A stretch of DNA of 64,000 nucleotides from Tissierellales bacterium (lineage in GTDB: Bacteria; Bacillota; Clostridia; Tissierellales; Tissierellaceae). Positions 26,495 through 36,309 of this stretch are shown in pieces. The DNA lies in the NCBI GenBank assembly GCA_014360205.1, contig JACIXZ010000004.1, forward strand, positions 113,281-177,280, in the 5' to 3' direction. A program made the translations under genes and the position numbers. Position 1 is the stretch's first letter; every line of letters starts with the position of its first letter. The notes beneath the pieces are model-generated. The model searched no databases. It saw only the letters and a list, made by a program, of their open reading frames with translations, and had not been told where the DNA came from.

Positions 26495-27502
26495 ATGGAT
26501 AAAAAAACAGTTTTAAGCGGTATACAACCTTCAGGATCTCTTACTTTAGGCAACTATATCGGAGCATTAAGGAATTTTTCTGACTTTCAAAATGAATATG
26601 AATGCTATTATTGCATAGTAGATTTACATGCTATTACTGTGCCTCAGGTACCTAAAGATTTGAGAAAGAATACTTTAGAAGTATTAGCTCTATATTTAGC
26701 ATGTGGATTGAATCCCGATAAGTCGACCATTTTTATACAATCACACGTACATGAACATGCTGAACTTGCCTGGGTGTTAAACACTATAACATATATGGGA
26801 CAACTTAATAGAATGACTCAATATAAGGATAAATCAAGGAAATATAATGAAAGCATAAACGCAGGATTATTTACATATCCTGTTTTGATGGCTGCAGATA
26901 TATTGCTTTATCAAGCTGATTTAGTTCCTGTAGGAGAAGATCAAAGACAACATTTAGAACTAGCTAGGGATTTAGCGATCAGATTCAACAATAAATATAG
27001 TGACACATTTAGCATACCTGAACCATTTATTAGAAGCACAGGTTCAAAGATAATGAGTTTACAGGATCCATCTATAAAGATGAGTAAATCTGATCCTGAT
27101 AAAAATGCATATATTTTACTTTTAGATGATAAAGACACGATTTATAAGAAAATAAAGAGAGCAGTAACTGATTCTGAAAACCATATAGACTATAATGACA
27201 GGCAATTGGGATTAAAGAATCTAATAGACATATTTTCTTCTTTAACAGATAAAAGAACAGAAGAAATAGTTGAAATGTATCAAAACAAAGGATATGGAGA
27301 ATTCAAAGATGATTTAGCTGAAATTATAATTGATTGTTTAGAGCCTATCCAAAGAAGATATAAAGAATTAATATCAGATAAAGAATATTTAGAAAAGATT
27401 TATTCCATAGGAGCAATTAAAGCAGAGAGAAAAGCTAATAATACCCTAAGGAAAGTATATAAAAAAGTTGGTTTTGTACCTAAACCTGACATGATTAAGT
27501 AA
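26495..27502 (+). CDS. trpS: Tryptophanyl-tRNA synthetase
   Basis: A 335-residue class I synthetase charging tRNA-Trp. Shows the N-terminal GIQPSGSLTLGNYIG (HIGH-type motif as LGNY), the GEDQRQHLELARD tryptophan/tRNA segment, and KMSKSDP near residue 196. Length is normal for bacterial TrpRS. It has its own promoter; unlike many Firmicute trpS genes it is not preceded by a T-box. pgsA follows after 41 bases. Confidence 0.97.
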   Translation: MDKKTVLSGIQPSGSLTLGNYIGALRNFSDFQNEYECYYCIVDLHAITVPQVPKDLRKNTLEVLALYLACGLNPDKSTIFIQSHVHEHAELAWVLNTITYMGQLNRMTQYKDKSRKYNESINAGLFTYPVLMAADILLYQADLVPVGEDQRQHLELARDLAIRFNNKYSDTFSIPEPFIRSTGSKIMSLQDPSIKMSKSDPDKNAYILLLDDKDTIYKKIKRAVTDSENHIDYNDRQLGLKNLIDIFSSLTDKRTEEIVEMYQNKGYGEFKDDLAEIIIDCLEPIQRRYKELISDKEYLEKIYSIGAIKAERKANNTLRKVYKKVGFVPKPDMIK

Positions 27503-27543
27503 TATTGTTAATTTTTAAATAAATTTGATAGGGGAGAAAAACA

Positions 27544-28074
27544 TTGACATTACCTAATATCATAACATTCTTTAGATTGCTATTAGTACCAATTTATCTT
27601 TTAGTTTATTATTCTAATCTAAAAAATAGGATAGTAGTTGCTGGAATTATTTTCTTTTTAGCAGGCATATCAGATGTTTTAGACGGATATATTGCTAGGA
27701 AATATAATAAATCAAGCAAATTAGGGACAGTCCTAGATCCTTTTGCTGACAAATTGATGGCATTTGCAGTTATGATCTCATTTTATTCAGACGGGTTAAT
27801 GCCTTTATGGATATTGATACCTATATTCGTTAAAGAACTTGTTATGATATTAGGTGGTACAAAGTTATTGTTTAAACACGATAATTCTGTTATACCATCA
27901 AATAAGTTTGGTAAAATTGCTACTTTTCTTCTTTATTTATCAGTATTTTTAATAATAGTAAAAGTTCCACATTACATAATAATACTTTCATTAACACTTA
28001 CTTTAGTTGCAAATCTATTAGCATTTTATAATTATTTAAAATTATATAAAATAGCAACGAAAAACGGTAATTGA
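27544..28074 (+). CDS. pgsA: CDP-diacylglycerol--glycerol-3-phosphate 3-phosphatidyltransferase
   Basis: 176-residue membrane enzyme of phosphatidylglycerol synthesis. The CDP-alcohol phosphotransferase motif D-x2-DG-x2-AR-x8-G-x3-D-x3-D is complete (DVLDGYIARKYN through DPFADK, ~43-68), and several hydrophobic spans flank it. The start is a TTG (MTLPNIITFFR) after AGGGGAG. Its stop codon lies inside the -35 hexamer of the next promoter. Confidence 0.95.
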   Translation: MTLPNIITFFRLLLVPIYLLVYYSNLKNRIVVAGIIFFLAGISDVLDGYIARKYNKSSKLGTVLDPFADKLMAFAVMISFYSDGLMPLWILIPIFVKELVMILGGTKLLFKHDNSVIPSNKFGKIATFLLYLSVFLIIVKVPHYIIILSLTLTLVANLLAFYNYLKLYKIATKNGN

Positions 28075-28099
28075 CAATTTCTACTGCTTAAATTATAAT
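28071..28099 (+). promoter_or_regulatory. Promoter of the valS T-box transcript
   Basis: Perfect consensus: TTGACA (28071-28076), 17-base spacer, TATAAT (28094-28099). The -35 overlaps the pgsA stop codon. Confidence 0.9.
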
Positions 28100-28105
28100 T
28101 AGATA

Positions 28106-28346
28106 AAATTATAACTACGATGATAAAGAGGAGTAGCCTTTTTCCAATTATAGAGAGCAGGCTCTAGGCTGGAAAGCTTGCATTGTGAAACTGGCGAAGG
28201 TAGCTTTTGAGTTTCTAAACTGAATTAATAGTAGGTTTAGACGGATATACCCGTTAGAGATACAAAGAGCCATAAATTTTTATGGAATTAAGGTGGTACC
28301 GCGGCCCTTCGTCCTTATTTAGCAGAGGATGAAGGGCCTATTTTTT
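28106..28346 (+). promoter_or_regulatory. T-box leader, predicted Val specifier
   Basis: T-box sequence AGGTGGTACCGCGG at 28291-28304, followed by a GC-rich terminator (arms 28303-28315 and 28326-28338) and a T-run to 28346. The likely specifier, in context GAAGGTAGC, is GTA at 28200-28202, a valine codon, which matches valS. Uncharged tRNA-Val should promote antitermination. Confidence 0.92.
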
Positions 28347-28360
28347 AAGGAGGGATATAA

Positions 28361-31024
28361 ATGCGAGAAAATTTACAAAAGAATTATGATCCAAAAGATT
28401 TTGAAGAAAAATTATATAATTATTGGAATGATAATGGTTATTTTACACCAAAGGTTGATAAATCTAAGAAACCTTATACTATAATGATGCCACCACCAAA
28501 TGTTACTGGAACACTTCATATGGGACATGCTTTAAACAACACAATACAAGATATTTTGATTAGATATAAAAGGATGCAAGGGTATGAAGCATTGTGGTTG
28601 CCTGGAACAGATCATGCAAGTATATCAACAGAGGCGAAAGTTGTTGAAAAATTAAAAAAAGAAGGCAAGACGAAGGAAGAACTTGGTAGAGAGAAGTTTT
28701 TAGAAGAAGCATGGGATTGGACAAGAATTTATGGTGGAAGAATCAAAAATCAACTTAAAAAATTAGGAGTTTCTTGTGACTGGTCAAGAGAAAGATTTAC
28801 TTTGGATGAGCACATGAACAAAGCGGTAACTGAGATGTTTGTAAGGTTATATGAAAAAGGCTTAATCTATAGAGGAGATAGAATTATCAATTGGTGCCCA
28901 AGTTGTCATACAGCTATATCAGATGCAGAAGTAGAACATGAAGAAGCTCATGGGAATATGTTTTATATAAAATACCAGATTAAAGATACTGATGAAGCAA
29001 TAGTTATTGCAACCACAAGGCCAGAAACAATGTTTGGAGATCTAGCTGTTGCTGTAAATCCAAATGATGACAGATATAAAGATTATGTAGGGAAGATTGC
29101 AATATTACCATTATCAAACAGAGAAATCCCAGTTATTGCTGATGAATATGTCGAGATGGATTTTGGGACAGGAGCATTAAAAATCACCCCATCTCATGAT
29201 CCAAATGATTTTGAAGTTGGTGAAAGACACGATTTGGGACATTTAATCGTATTAGATGAGGATGGCAGGATAAATGAAAATGGTGGTAAATATAAAGGAC
29301 TTGATAGATTTGAAGCAAGAAAAAAAGTGGTAGAAGACCTTAAAGAATTAGGATATTTAGTCGATGTAAAAGAACATGATAATGCTGTAGGGCATTGCGA
29401 AAGATGCAAAACAATAATAGAACCTATCATATCTAAACAATGGTTTGTTAAAATGGAACCACTTGCTAAACCAGCAATAGAGGCATACAAGAATGGGGAA
29501 TTAAATTTTATTCCAGATAGATTTGGGAAAGTATATCTTCATTGGTTAGAAAATATCAAAGATTGGTGTATTTCAAGACAACTATGGTGGGGACATAGAT
29601 TGCCAGTATATTATTGCCAGAGCTGTGGAGAAATTGTCGTAAGTAGAGATGACATTGATCAATGTCCGATATGCAAAAGCTCAAATATAAATCAAGATAC
29701 TGATACACTAGACACTTGGTTTTCATCAGGGCTATGGCCTTTTTCGACATTAGGATGGCCCGATGATACTCCTGATCTTGAGTACTTTTTCCCGACAGAC
29801 ACCTTGGTTACAGGTTATGACATAATATTTTTCTGGGTAATAAGAATGGTTGTAACAAGTTTAAGTGAGATGGGAGAAGTTCCGTTTAGAGATGTATTTT
29901 TAACAGGACTTGTAAGGGATTCTCAAGGAAGAAAAATGAGCAAATCACTCGGAAATGGTATAGACCCGTTAGAATTAATTGAGGAATATGGAGCTGATGC
30001 CTTAAGGTTTACACTAGTTACAGGGAACTCTCCTGGAAATGATATGAGGTTTTATACAGAAAGAGTAGAAGCAAATAGAAATTTTGCCAATAAATTATGG
30101 AATGCTTCTCGATTTTTGCTTATGAATTTAGAGGATTATTTTAAAAGTTTAAGAGAAGATGAGATGAAATTAGAAGATGAAGATAAGTGGATTCTAACCA
30201 AACTTAACGACATGATTCCTCAAGTTAATGATAATCTAGATAAATACGAATTAGGTTTAGCAGCTTCAAAAATATACGAGTTTTTGTGGGAAGATTTTTG
30301 TGATTGGTATATTGAGATGGTAAAAACAAGATTATATGGTGAAGATGGTATAAGCAAAAAAACAGCTCAAACTGTACTTTTGTTGGTATTAAAAGACATC
30401 TTAAAATTGTTGCATCCATTTATGCCATTTATAACAGAAGAAATATGGCAGCATCTTCCTGAGATTGACAAACCTCTTATTATTGAAAATTGGCCTACTA
30501 AGAGCCAAGAGATGATTTTTCCTAAGGAAAAAGAAGAAATCGATTATGTAAAAGTCGCAATTAAAGCTATAAGAAACATAAGAGCAGAAATGAATGTATC
30601 AAATACAAAAAAATCTAAATTAATCTTTGTTCCAGATAATGATGAAATAAAAAATACAATAATTAAAAATTCAAGGAAATTTATAACTCTTGCGAGTGCA
30701 GAAGATATTGAAATAGCTGAAAATAAGACTGATTTTGGCATGGATTATGTATCTATAGTGCTAGAAAGATGCATTGTTTATATTCCGCTAAAAGATCTTA
30801 TAGATGTGTCTAAAGAAATTGAAAGATTAAGGAAAGAAAAGCAAAAATTACAAGATGAAATAGATAGAGTAGACAATAAATTATCGAATATAGGTTTTAT
30901 ATCTAAAGCACCTAAACATATTATTGACGAAGAAAAAGAAAAGAAAGACAAATACAGTCAAATGTTAGATTCTGTTTTAGAAAGATTAAGTTTAATGGAA
31001 AGATTATTGGAGGCAAATAAATGA
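28361..31024 (+). CDS. valS: Valyl-tRNA synthetase
   Basis: An 887-residue class I synthetase. Motifs: PPPNVTGTLHMGHAL (HIGH), the editing domain in the middle (TTRPETMFGD), zinc-type cysteines in CPSC and CQSCGE...CPIC, GRKMSKSLGNG (KMSKS) near 530, and a C-terminal coiled-coil arm (LIDVSKEIERLRKEKQKL onward) typical of ValRS. Length is normal. It is controlled by the Val T-box, and its stop overlaps the start of folC (4 bases, ATGA). Confidence 0.97.
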   Translation: MRENLQKNYDPKDFEEKLYNYWNDNGYFTPKVDKSKKPYTIMMPPPNVTGTLHMGHALNNTIQDILIRYKRMQGYEALWLPGTDHASISTEAKVVEKLKKEGKTKEELGREKFLEEAWDWTRIYGGRIKNQLKKLGVSCDWSRERFTLDEHMNKAVTEMFVRLYEKGLIYRGDRIINWCPSCHTAISDAEVEHEEAHGNMFYIKYQIKDTDEAIVIATTRPETMFGDLAVAVNPNDDRYKDYVGKIAILPLSNREIPVIADEYVEMDFGTGALKITPSHDPNDFEVGERHDLGHLIVLDEDGRINENGGKYKGLDRFEARKKVVEDLKELGYLVDVKEHDNAVGHCERCKTIIEPIISKQWFVKMEPLAKPAIEAYKNGELNFIPDRFGKVYLHWLENIKDWCISRQLWWGHRLPVYYCQSCGEIVVSRDDIDQCPICKSSNINQDTDTLDTWFSSGLWPFSTLGWPDDTPDLEYFFPTDTLVTGYDIIFFWVIRMVVTSLSEMGEVPFRDVFLTGLVRDSQGRKMSKSLGNGIDPLELIEEYGADALRFTLVTGNSPGNDMRFYTERVEANRNFANKLWNASRFLLMNLEDYFKSLREDEMKLEDEDKWILTKLNDMIPQVNDNLDKYELGLAASKIYEFLWEDFCDWYIEMVKTRLYGEDGISKKTAQTVLLLVLKDILKLLHPFMPFITEEIWQHLPEIDKPLIIENWPTKSQEMIFPKEKEEIDYVKVAIKAIRNIRAEMNVSNTKKSKLIFVPDNDEIKNTIIKNSRKFITLASAEDIEIAENKTDFGMDYVSIVLERCIVYIPLKDLIDVSKEIERLRKEKQKLQDEIDRVDNKLSNIGFISKAPKHIIDEEKEKKDKYSQMLDSVLERLSLMERLLEANK

Positions 31025-32319
31025 ATTATGAGGAAGCTATAAATTTCATTGATGACAAAAACAAATATGGCTCAAGACTAGGATTGGATTCTATTAAAAA
31101 ACTCTTGAGTTTACTCAATAATCCTCATCATAATTTAAAATACATTCATGTTGCAGGAACAAACGGTAAAGGTTCAACTTGTGCATATTTAACAAACTGC
31201 TTGATAGAAGCAGGATATAAGACAGGGCTCTATACATCTCCACATCTAGAAAGATTTACGGAGCGAATTCAAGTAAATGGAAAAGAAATAACAGAAGAAG
31301 AAGTAGCTATATTAACTGAAAAAGTAAAAATTGCATGTGATGAAATGGTCAGACTTGGTTTAGAGCATCCAACTACTTTTGAAATAATTACCGCTATAGG
31401 ATTTTTGTATTTTTACGAAAAAAATGTGGATATAGTAGTTTTAGAAGTTGGTCTAGGGGGGAAAGGAGATGCGACTAACGCAATAGAGTCCTCCCTTGCA
31501 TCAGTTATAACAACCATATCATATGATCATATGGAAGTGTTAGGGGATACATTAGAAAAAATAGCAATTCAAAAGGCTGGGATAATAAAGAGGAATGGAT
31601 TAGTAATCTCTTATCCTAAAGAAAAGGGAGTTCAGGATGCAATCAGGGCTGTCGCAAATGAAATGAATGCAAAATTTATAGAAGTACCAATTGAAAATGT
31701 AAATATAAAGCAGTTATCAGATGAAGGAAGTGTATTTGATTTTTCATACAAAACACATCACCTTGAAAACATAAAGACAAAAATGATCGGAGAACATCAA
31801 GTCTATAATGCTGTAACAGCAATAACAACATTGTTGACTCTGAAGGATAATAAATCGATTGAAATTTCATATCAAGACATAAAAAATGGAATTTTAAAAA
31901 CAAATTGGCAAGGGAGAGTAGAACTTTTAAGAAGGAATCCTCAATTTTTGATTGATGGCGCACATAACTTAGAAGGAATAGAGTCATTAGTAAAATCCTT
32001 AAAAAATTTCAAGTTTAATAGATTGATATTAGGCATTGCTATTCTAAAAGATAAGGATTTTAGTCACATGCTTAAACTCTTAGTGCCTATGGCAGATATA
32101 ATAATAGCTACTGAAGCTAAAACCGATAGAAAATTAGATGCAGAAAAGATGAAAGAGCAAATAGAAAACATATGGAATAAAGATCAAGTTATAGTGGAGA
32201 GGAATATTAATTCTGCAGTCAAGAGAGCATTGGAAATAGCTAGAGAGGATGACTTGATAATATTTACAGGTTCTCTTTATATGATAGGAGAAGTAAGAGA
32301 TGCAGTTAAAACAACTTGA
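31021..32319 (+). CDS. folC: Folylpolyglutamate synthase / dihydrofolate synthase
   Basis: 432 residues of the Mur-ligase-like FolC family, which adds glutamate to folates. ATP loop GTNGKGSTCAY near residue 44, the folate/metal motif TSPHLERFTERIQVNG, LEVGLGGKGDATN and the C-terminal DGAHNLEGI are all present. The ATG overlaps the valS stop; valS-folC is a common Firmicute pair. A hairpin overlies its 3' end, facing the convergent DUF4364 gene. Confidence 0.95.
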   Translation: MNYEEAINFIDDKNKYGSRLGLDSIKKLLSLLNNPHHNLKYIHVAGTNGKGSTCAYLTNCLIEAGYKTGLYTSPHLERFTERIQVNGKEITEEEVAILTEKVKIACDEMVRLGLEHPTTFEIITAIGFLYFYEKNVDIVVLEVGLGGKGDATNAIESSLASVITTISYDHMEVLGDTLEKIAIQKAGIIKRNGLVISYPKEKGVQDAIRAVANEMNAKFIEVPIENVNIKQLSDEGSVFDFSYKTHHLENIKTKMIGEHQVYNAVTAITTLLTLKDNKSIEISYQDIKNGILKTNWQGRVELLRRNPQFLIDGAHNLEGIESLVKSLKNFKFNRLILGIAILKDKDFSHMLKLLVPMADIIIATEAKTDRKLDAEKMKEQIENIWNKDQVIVERNINSAVKRALEIAREDDLIIFTGSLYMIGEVRDAVKTT

Positions 32320-32330
32320 TTTTAACTGCA
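32301..32330. terminator. Possible terminator hairpin at the folC 3' end
   Basis: Perfect 11-bp stem (TGCAGTTAAAA, 32301-32311, with 32320-32330) and an 8-base loop containing the folC stop codon. There is no U-run on either side, so termination is uncertain. Confidence 0.45.
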
Positions 32331-32349
32331 TTGACCATAATATCTTAAA

Positions 32350-32874
32350 TCATATAAATAAATCAAGAATAGATTTATGAAAATATGCTGGATTTTTGTT
32401 CCATTTATCGCACAATAATTTGGCTTGATTTTCTGATGGAACACTTAAATATAAGCTAAATAAGATTTCATCTTTTTCAATTAACTTTAAGCTCACTTGA
32501 AATTCTCCATTTTCTTTATGGTAATAATCTGATGAGACTTCTTCTTTTATTTCGTCTCGCTTTTCTGGGATTTTGAAGATGCTAGACAGAGTATTTTTTT
32601 CTTTATCATTTAAGATATCAATTAAATAATCTAGAGCTTGAGAACCCTTATCAGTTATTTGGTATTTAATATTTTCATGGCTTTCAATTTCATAAATGTA
32701 TTCATTAACAAGTAGGTCCTTAATATGCTCTTGAATTAAAAAATAATTAATGTCAAATTTATCAATTAATATTTCCGTTAAACTAATATTGTCTATAGGG
32801 GCTGGAGATTCTTTTATTGTGAACATCAAAATTAACTTTTGCCTTACTACTTCCTGAGAACTTAGATTGTACAT
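32350..32874 (-). CDS. DUF4364 family winged-helix protein
   Basis: 174 residues. The N-terminal ~80 residues read as a winged helix (QKLILMFTIKES, LTEILIDKF, YFLIQEHIKDLLVNEYI, YQITDKGSQALDYL) and the rest is the DUF4364 alpha/beta region. Such proteins are presumed DNA-binding regulators of unknown targets in Clostridia. It is monocistronic on the minus strand, with an extended -10 (TGATATAAT) upstream. Convergent with folC. Confidence 0.8.
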   Translation of the reverse strand: MYNLSSQEVVRQKLILMFTIKESPAPIDNISLTEILIDKFDINYFLIQEHIKDLLVNEYIYEIESHENIKYQITDKGSQALDYLIDILNDKEKNTLSSIFKIPEKRDEIKEEVSSDYYHKENGEFQVSLKLIEKDEILFSLYLSVPSENQAKLLCDKWNKNPAYFHKSILDLFI

Positions 32875-32954
32875 AACATCACCTATTAATTAGTATATAT
32901 TGATTATATCATATACAAATTAAATTAGAATACCTATAGAAAAGGAGTGAAAAA

Positions 32955-33113
32955 ATGGACACAAAGTTGATTATTGGTGTTATAATGTTTGTAATATTGT
33001 TTAGTATGCAATATACGCTAAACCTTATTCTTAAAGAATTAAGAGAAATAAAAGTAAATCATCAAAGAATATTAATAGAGTTAGAAAGGAGAGATAAAAT
33101 TGGAACAAACTAA
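32955..33113 (+). CDS. Small single-span membrane protein (52 aa), unknown
   Basis: A 52-residue ORF with a strong RBS (AAAGGAG, 32941-32947) and an ATG 7 bases later. It encodes one membrane span (residues ~5-22, LIIGVIMFVILF...) and then a positively charged amphipathic tail (KELREIKVNHQRILIELERR) that may form a short coiled coil. Its stop lies 14 bases inside hpt, so the two are translationally coupled. I do not recognise the family. The RBS, start and overlap are the reasons to accept it. Confidence 0.7.
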   Translation: MDTKLIIGVIMFVILFSMQYTLNLILKELREIKVNHQRILIELERRDKIGTN

Positions 33114-33624
33114 GAAAGAAAGAGTATTATTTTCTAGAGATGAAATTGCTGAGAGAATCAAAGAAATGGGTATAGAAATAAGCAACTATTATAAAAATGA
33201 TGAGATAGTAGTAATTTCTCTATTAAGAGGAAGTTTCATATTTGCTGCAGACATAGTTAGAGAAATAAAATCACCTGTTGAAGTTGACTTTATGACTACG
33301 GCTAGCTATGGAGACGCGGAAGAGTCATCGGGTAAAGTCGATATTATTCAAGATATAAGAGCAAACATCAAAGACAGGGACGTATTGATAGTTGATGATA
33401 TAATAGATACTGGCAATACTTTATTAAAAGTAATAGAACATTTACAAAATAAATCTCCTAGATCCATTAAGATATGCGTTATGCTAGATAAACCAAGTAG
33501 AAGGAAAGTAGATTTGCAACCAGATTTTGCTGGGTTTGTAATTCCAGATGTTTTTATAGTAGGATATGGACTTAATTATGGAAATTACTACAGGAATATT
33601 CCATATATATTTACTTTTGAATAA
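33100..33624 (+). CDS. hpt: Hypoxanthine phosphoribosyltransferase
   Basis: 174-residue purine-salvage enzyme joining hypoxanthine (or guanine) to PRPP. The PRPP motif VLIVDDIIDTGNTL is near residue 91, the flexible loop DFMTTASYGD near 64, and the base-contacting DFAGFVIPDVFIVGYGLNYG near the C-terminus. The start is a TTG at 33100 after GAAAGGAGAG, overlapping the small membrane protein gene. In Bacillus hpt sits before ftsH; here CPBP protease and methyltransferase genes follow instead. Confidence 0.95.
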   Translation: MEQTKKERVLFSRDEIAERIKEMGIEISNYYKNDEIVVISLLRGSFIFAADIVREIKSPVEVDFMTTASYGDAEESSGKVDIIQDIRANIKDRDVLIVDDIIDTGNTLLKVIEHLQNKSPRSIKICVMLDKPSRRKVDLQPDFAGFVIPDVFIVGYGLNYGNYYRNIPYIFTFE

Positions 33625-33641
33625 TCAAAAGGAGCGTGAAA

Positions 33642-34583
33642 ATGGGAAATAGAAAAGTACCAACAATAAATGAAGCTAATCTGTTGTATTTGATTTTGGG
33701 GATTTTACTGTTAACGGTTGGAAGTGTAGTTCAACAAATTAATCTAAACGTAGGACTTTTAGTTACCGAATATATTTTAATACTAATTCCTGTAATACTT
33801 TTTTTGAGATTAAAAGGATATTCAGTAAAAAAAGTTTTACGTATAAAACCAATAAATATTAAAGAAGTTATATTCATTTTTTTTATTATTGTTTTTTCAT
33901 ATCCTATAGCAGTTTTTTTTAATTTCATCATAATTACAATTATAGATTTATTTAGTGATTTAACTAATGTTGGGGTACCAATACCTACTACTATTAATGA
34001 ATTTTTGATAAGTTTATTCGTTATAGGAATTACTCCTGGCATATGCGAAGAGGTTTTTTTTAGAGGCTTGATGCTTAATTCATATGAAAAATTAGGCAAA
34101 AACAAAGCAATAATTATAACTTCGTTATTGTTTGGGTTGTTCCATTTTAATATATTTAATTTAGTTGGGCCCGTTTTTCTTGGGATAATACTTGGAATTA
34201 TATATTTTAAAACTAACAGTATATTCGGAGCTATGCTTGGTCATGCAATAAATAATTCTATAGCTTTAACACTAGGTTTTCTTGCAACTACTAGATTTAA
34301 TGAAATAGAAGACATAGTTACAAACACCCCAAATATAAGCCAAACTCAAGAAATATTTTATGCTTTTATGACTCTGTTTATTTTATCGCTGATATCGACA
34401 GCTATATTAGTTCAGTTATTTAAAAATTTTCCTAAGAAGGAAAATATAGTAGATGAAGACGAATTATTAGAATTAAATATCGATGGAGATATGGACACAA
34501 TAGAAAAAATAAATTGGGCTCCTATAACAATAGTTATATTGATATTTATATTTATTAACTCTATGCTATTCATAATATTTTAA
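33642..34583 (+). CDS. CPBP family intramembrane glutamic endopeptidase
   Basis: 313 residues with about eight hydrophobic spans and the CPBP (Abi/CAAX protease) motifs: EEVFFRGLML near residue 140, FGLFHFN near 165, and GHAINNS near 200, supplying the catalytic Glu/Glu/His set. Substrates of bacterial CPBP proteases are mostly unknown. ATG at 33642 chosen because AAAGGAG at 33629-33635 is spaced 6 bases from it; the GTG at 33636 touches the RBS. It is in a close run with hpt and the methyltransferase. Confidence 0.9.
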   Translation: MGNRKVPTINEANLLYLILGILLLTVGSVVQQINLNVGLLVTEYILILIPVILFLRLKGYSVKKVLRIKPINIKEVIFIFFIIVFSYPIAVFFNFIIITIIDLFSDLTNVGVPIPTTINEFLISLFVIGITPGICEEVFFRGLMLNSYEKLGKNKAIIITSLLFGLFHFNIFNLVGPVFLGIILGIIYFKTNSIFGAMLGHAINNSIALTLGFLATTRFNEIEDIVTNTPNISQTQEIFYAFMTLFILSLISTAILVQLFKNFPKKENIVDEDELLELNIDGDMDTIEKINWAPITIVILIFIFINSMLFIIF

Positions 34584-34592
34584 AAGAAAGGC

Positions 34593-35360
34593 ATGATACA
34601 CATTTTGAACACATACGAAAAATTTGCATTCATCTATGATGAATTGATTGACGATATTGATTATGAAAAATGGGGTAATTTTATTAATAAAATCATATTA
34701 GATCATGGAAAGAAAGTAAAATCAATCCTTGAAATTGCATGTGGAACCGGTAAATTAACATTACAACTATCGAAAATATGTCAGGAAATAGATGCCTTTG
34801 ACATTTCAGCTGATATGCTGTCTATTGCATATAACAAATTTCAAGACAATGATTATGTAAATTTTTATAACTTAGATATGGTAGATTTTGATTTTAATAA
34901 AGAATACGATTTGATAATTTGTGGATGTGATAGCATTAATTATATTTTGGATACTGATGATTTGGATAAGGTATTTTCAAATGTTAGAAAGCATTTGAAA
35001 GATGATGGGCTCTTCATTTTTGATATAAATTCTTATGAAAAGATTGCAAATATGATAGGAAACAATATTTTTTATGAAGACAGAGGGGATATATTTTATT
35101 TATGGGATAGTTCATTTGATAAAAACAATGATATATGCGACTATTTTTTAACTTTCTTTATATTAAAAGGGAACAGTTCATATGAAAAATTTCAAGAAAA
35201 TCATACCCAAAGAGCATATAAAACAGACTTTATTTGTGAGAAATTGGTTAACAATGGATTTGACAGGGTATACATGTATGATGATTATACTTTTAAGCAA
35301 ATTGACAAAGATACCCAAAGGGTAACTTTTGTAGCAAGTATAAGCAACGCAAAGGAGTGA
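34593..35360 (+). CDS. Class I SAM-dependent methyltransferase
   Basis: 255 residues with the Rossmann SAM motif LEIACGTGKLTLQLSK near residue 45, the acidic loop DAFDISADML, and LDMVDFDF / LIICGCDSINYI as the following motifs. The substrate is unknown; the best relatives are uncharacterised Firmicute methyltransferases. The ATG at 34593 is close to its GAAAGG RBS; a TTG at 34605 (MNTYEKFAFIYDEL) matches the usual family N-terminus and is an alternative start. hslO begins 5 bases later. Confidence 0.88.
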   Translation: MIHILNTYEKFAFIYDELIDDIDYEKWGNFINKIILDHGKKVKSILEIACGTGKLTLQLSKICQEIDAFDISADMLSIAYNKFQDNDYVNFYNLDMVDFDFNKEYDLIICGCDSINYILDTDDLDKVFSNVRKHLKDDGLFIFDINSYEKIANMIGNNIFYEDRGDIFYLWDSSFDKNNDICDYFLTFFILKGNSSYEKFQENHTQRAYKTDFICEKLVNNGFDRVYMYDDYTFKQIDKDTQRVTFVASISNAKE

Positions 35361-35365
35361 AATGA

Positions 35366-36250
35366 ATGAAAGACTATTTAATTAGAGCTATAGATAAAGA
35401 AAAGAGAGTAAGAATTTATGTGGCAACAACTACCCATTTAGTTGAGCATGCTAGAAAAATTCATGGGACTTCTCCGACTGCAACAGCTGCTTTAGGAAGG
35501 GCGTTGACTGCTGGAGCGATAATGGGTACAATGATGAAAAATGATAAAGACTTGTTAACTTTAAAAATATCAGGAGGTGGACCATTAGGAGACATAGTAA
35601 TAGTTTCTAGAAATGATGGGACAGTCAAAGGGCTTGTTGGAAACCCAAAAGCAGATGCACCAAGCAAAAATAATGGGAAGTTAGATGTTGGCAGTATAGT
35701 TGGCAATGATGGGGTAATAACGGTGATTATAGATATGGGCTTAAAAGAGCCATACGTTGGTCAAGCTGAAATAATTTCGGGAGAAATTGCTGAGGATATT
35801 GCTAACTATTACATGAGTTCAGAGCAAATACCAACAGCTGTTGCGTTAGGTGTTCTAATTGACAGAGACACTTCTGTAAAAGCATCTGGAGGATATATAT
35901 TGCAACTTCTACCAGGAATAAAAGACGATGAAATAACAATGATTGAAAACAGTTTAAGAAATATCAAACCTATATCAACACTTATTGATGAAGGTTCAAG
36001 TCCTGAAGATATAGTTAAAGATATATTGCCTGAGTTCGAGATGGAAATAATAGATAAAATAGAATTACAATATAAATGCGATTGCAGTAGGGAAAAGATA
36101 GAGTCTATGCTAGTTAGCTTAGGGAAAAAAGAGATAGAAGATATAATAAATGAAGATGGGAAAGCGGAGGTAGTTTGTCACTTTTGCAATACAAAATATA
36201 ATTTCAATAAGTCCGAATTGGAGAAAATACTATTGACAATCAATAAATAA
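35366..36250 (+). CDS. hslO: Hsp33 redox-regulated chaperone
   Basis: 294 residues. N-terminal substrate-binding core (DYLIRAIDKEKRVRIYVATTT, ALGRALTAGAIMG, GGGPLGDIVI) and a C-terminal zinc switch CDC...CHFC (C-x-C and C-x2-C, near residues 237-275). Oxidation of these cysteines releases zinc and activates holdase function. RBS AAAGGAG. It is the last gene of the hpt-to-hslO run; the tRNA promoter overlaps its final codons. Confidence 0.95.
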   Translation: MKDYLIRAIDKEKRVRIYVATTTHLVEHARKIHGTSPTATAALGRALTAGAIMGTMMKNDKDLLTLKISGGGPLGDIVIVSRNDGTVKGLVGNPKADAPSKNNGKLDVGSIVGNDGVITVIIDMGLKEPYVGQAEIISGEIAEDIANYYMSSEQIPTAVALGVLIDRDTSVKASGGYILQLLPGIKDDEITMIENSLRNIKPISTLIDEGSSPEDIVKDILPEFEMEIIDKIELQYKCDCSREKIESMLVSLGKKEIEDIINEDGKAEVVCHFCNTKYNFNKSELEKILLTINK

Positions 36251-36261
36251 TCCTGTATACT
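36233..36261 (+). promoter_or_regulatory. Promoter of the tRNA-Gly/tRNA-Cys unit
   Basis: TTGACA (36233-36238), 17-base spacer, TATACT (36256-36261). It overlaps the 3' end of hslO. Confidence 0.85.
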
Positions 36262-36309
36262 TTCATTTGTGATTTGGTTAAGATAACCTTTATAAATCTT
36301 AACTATCTT

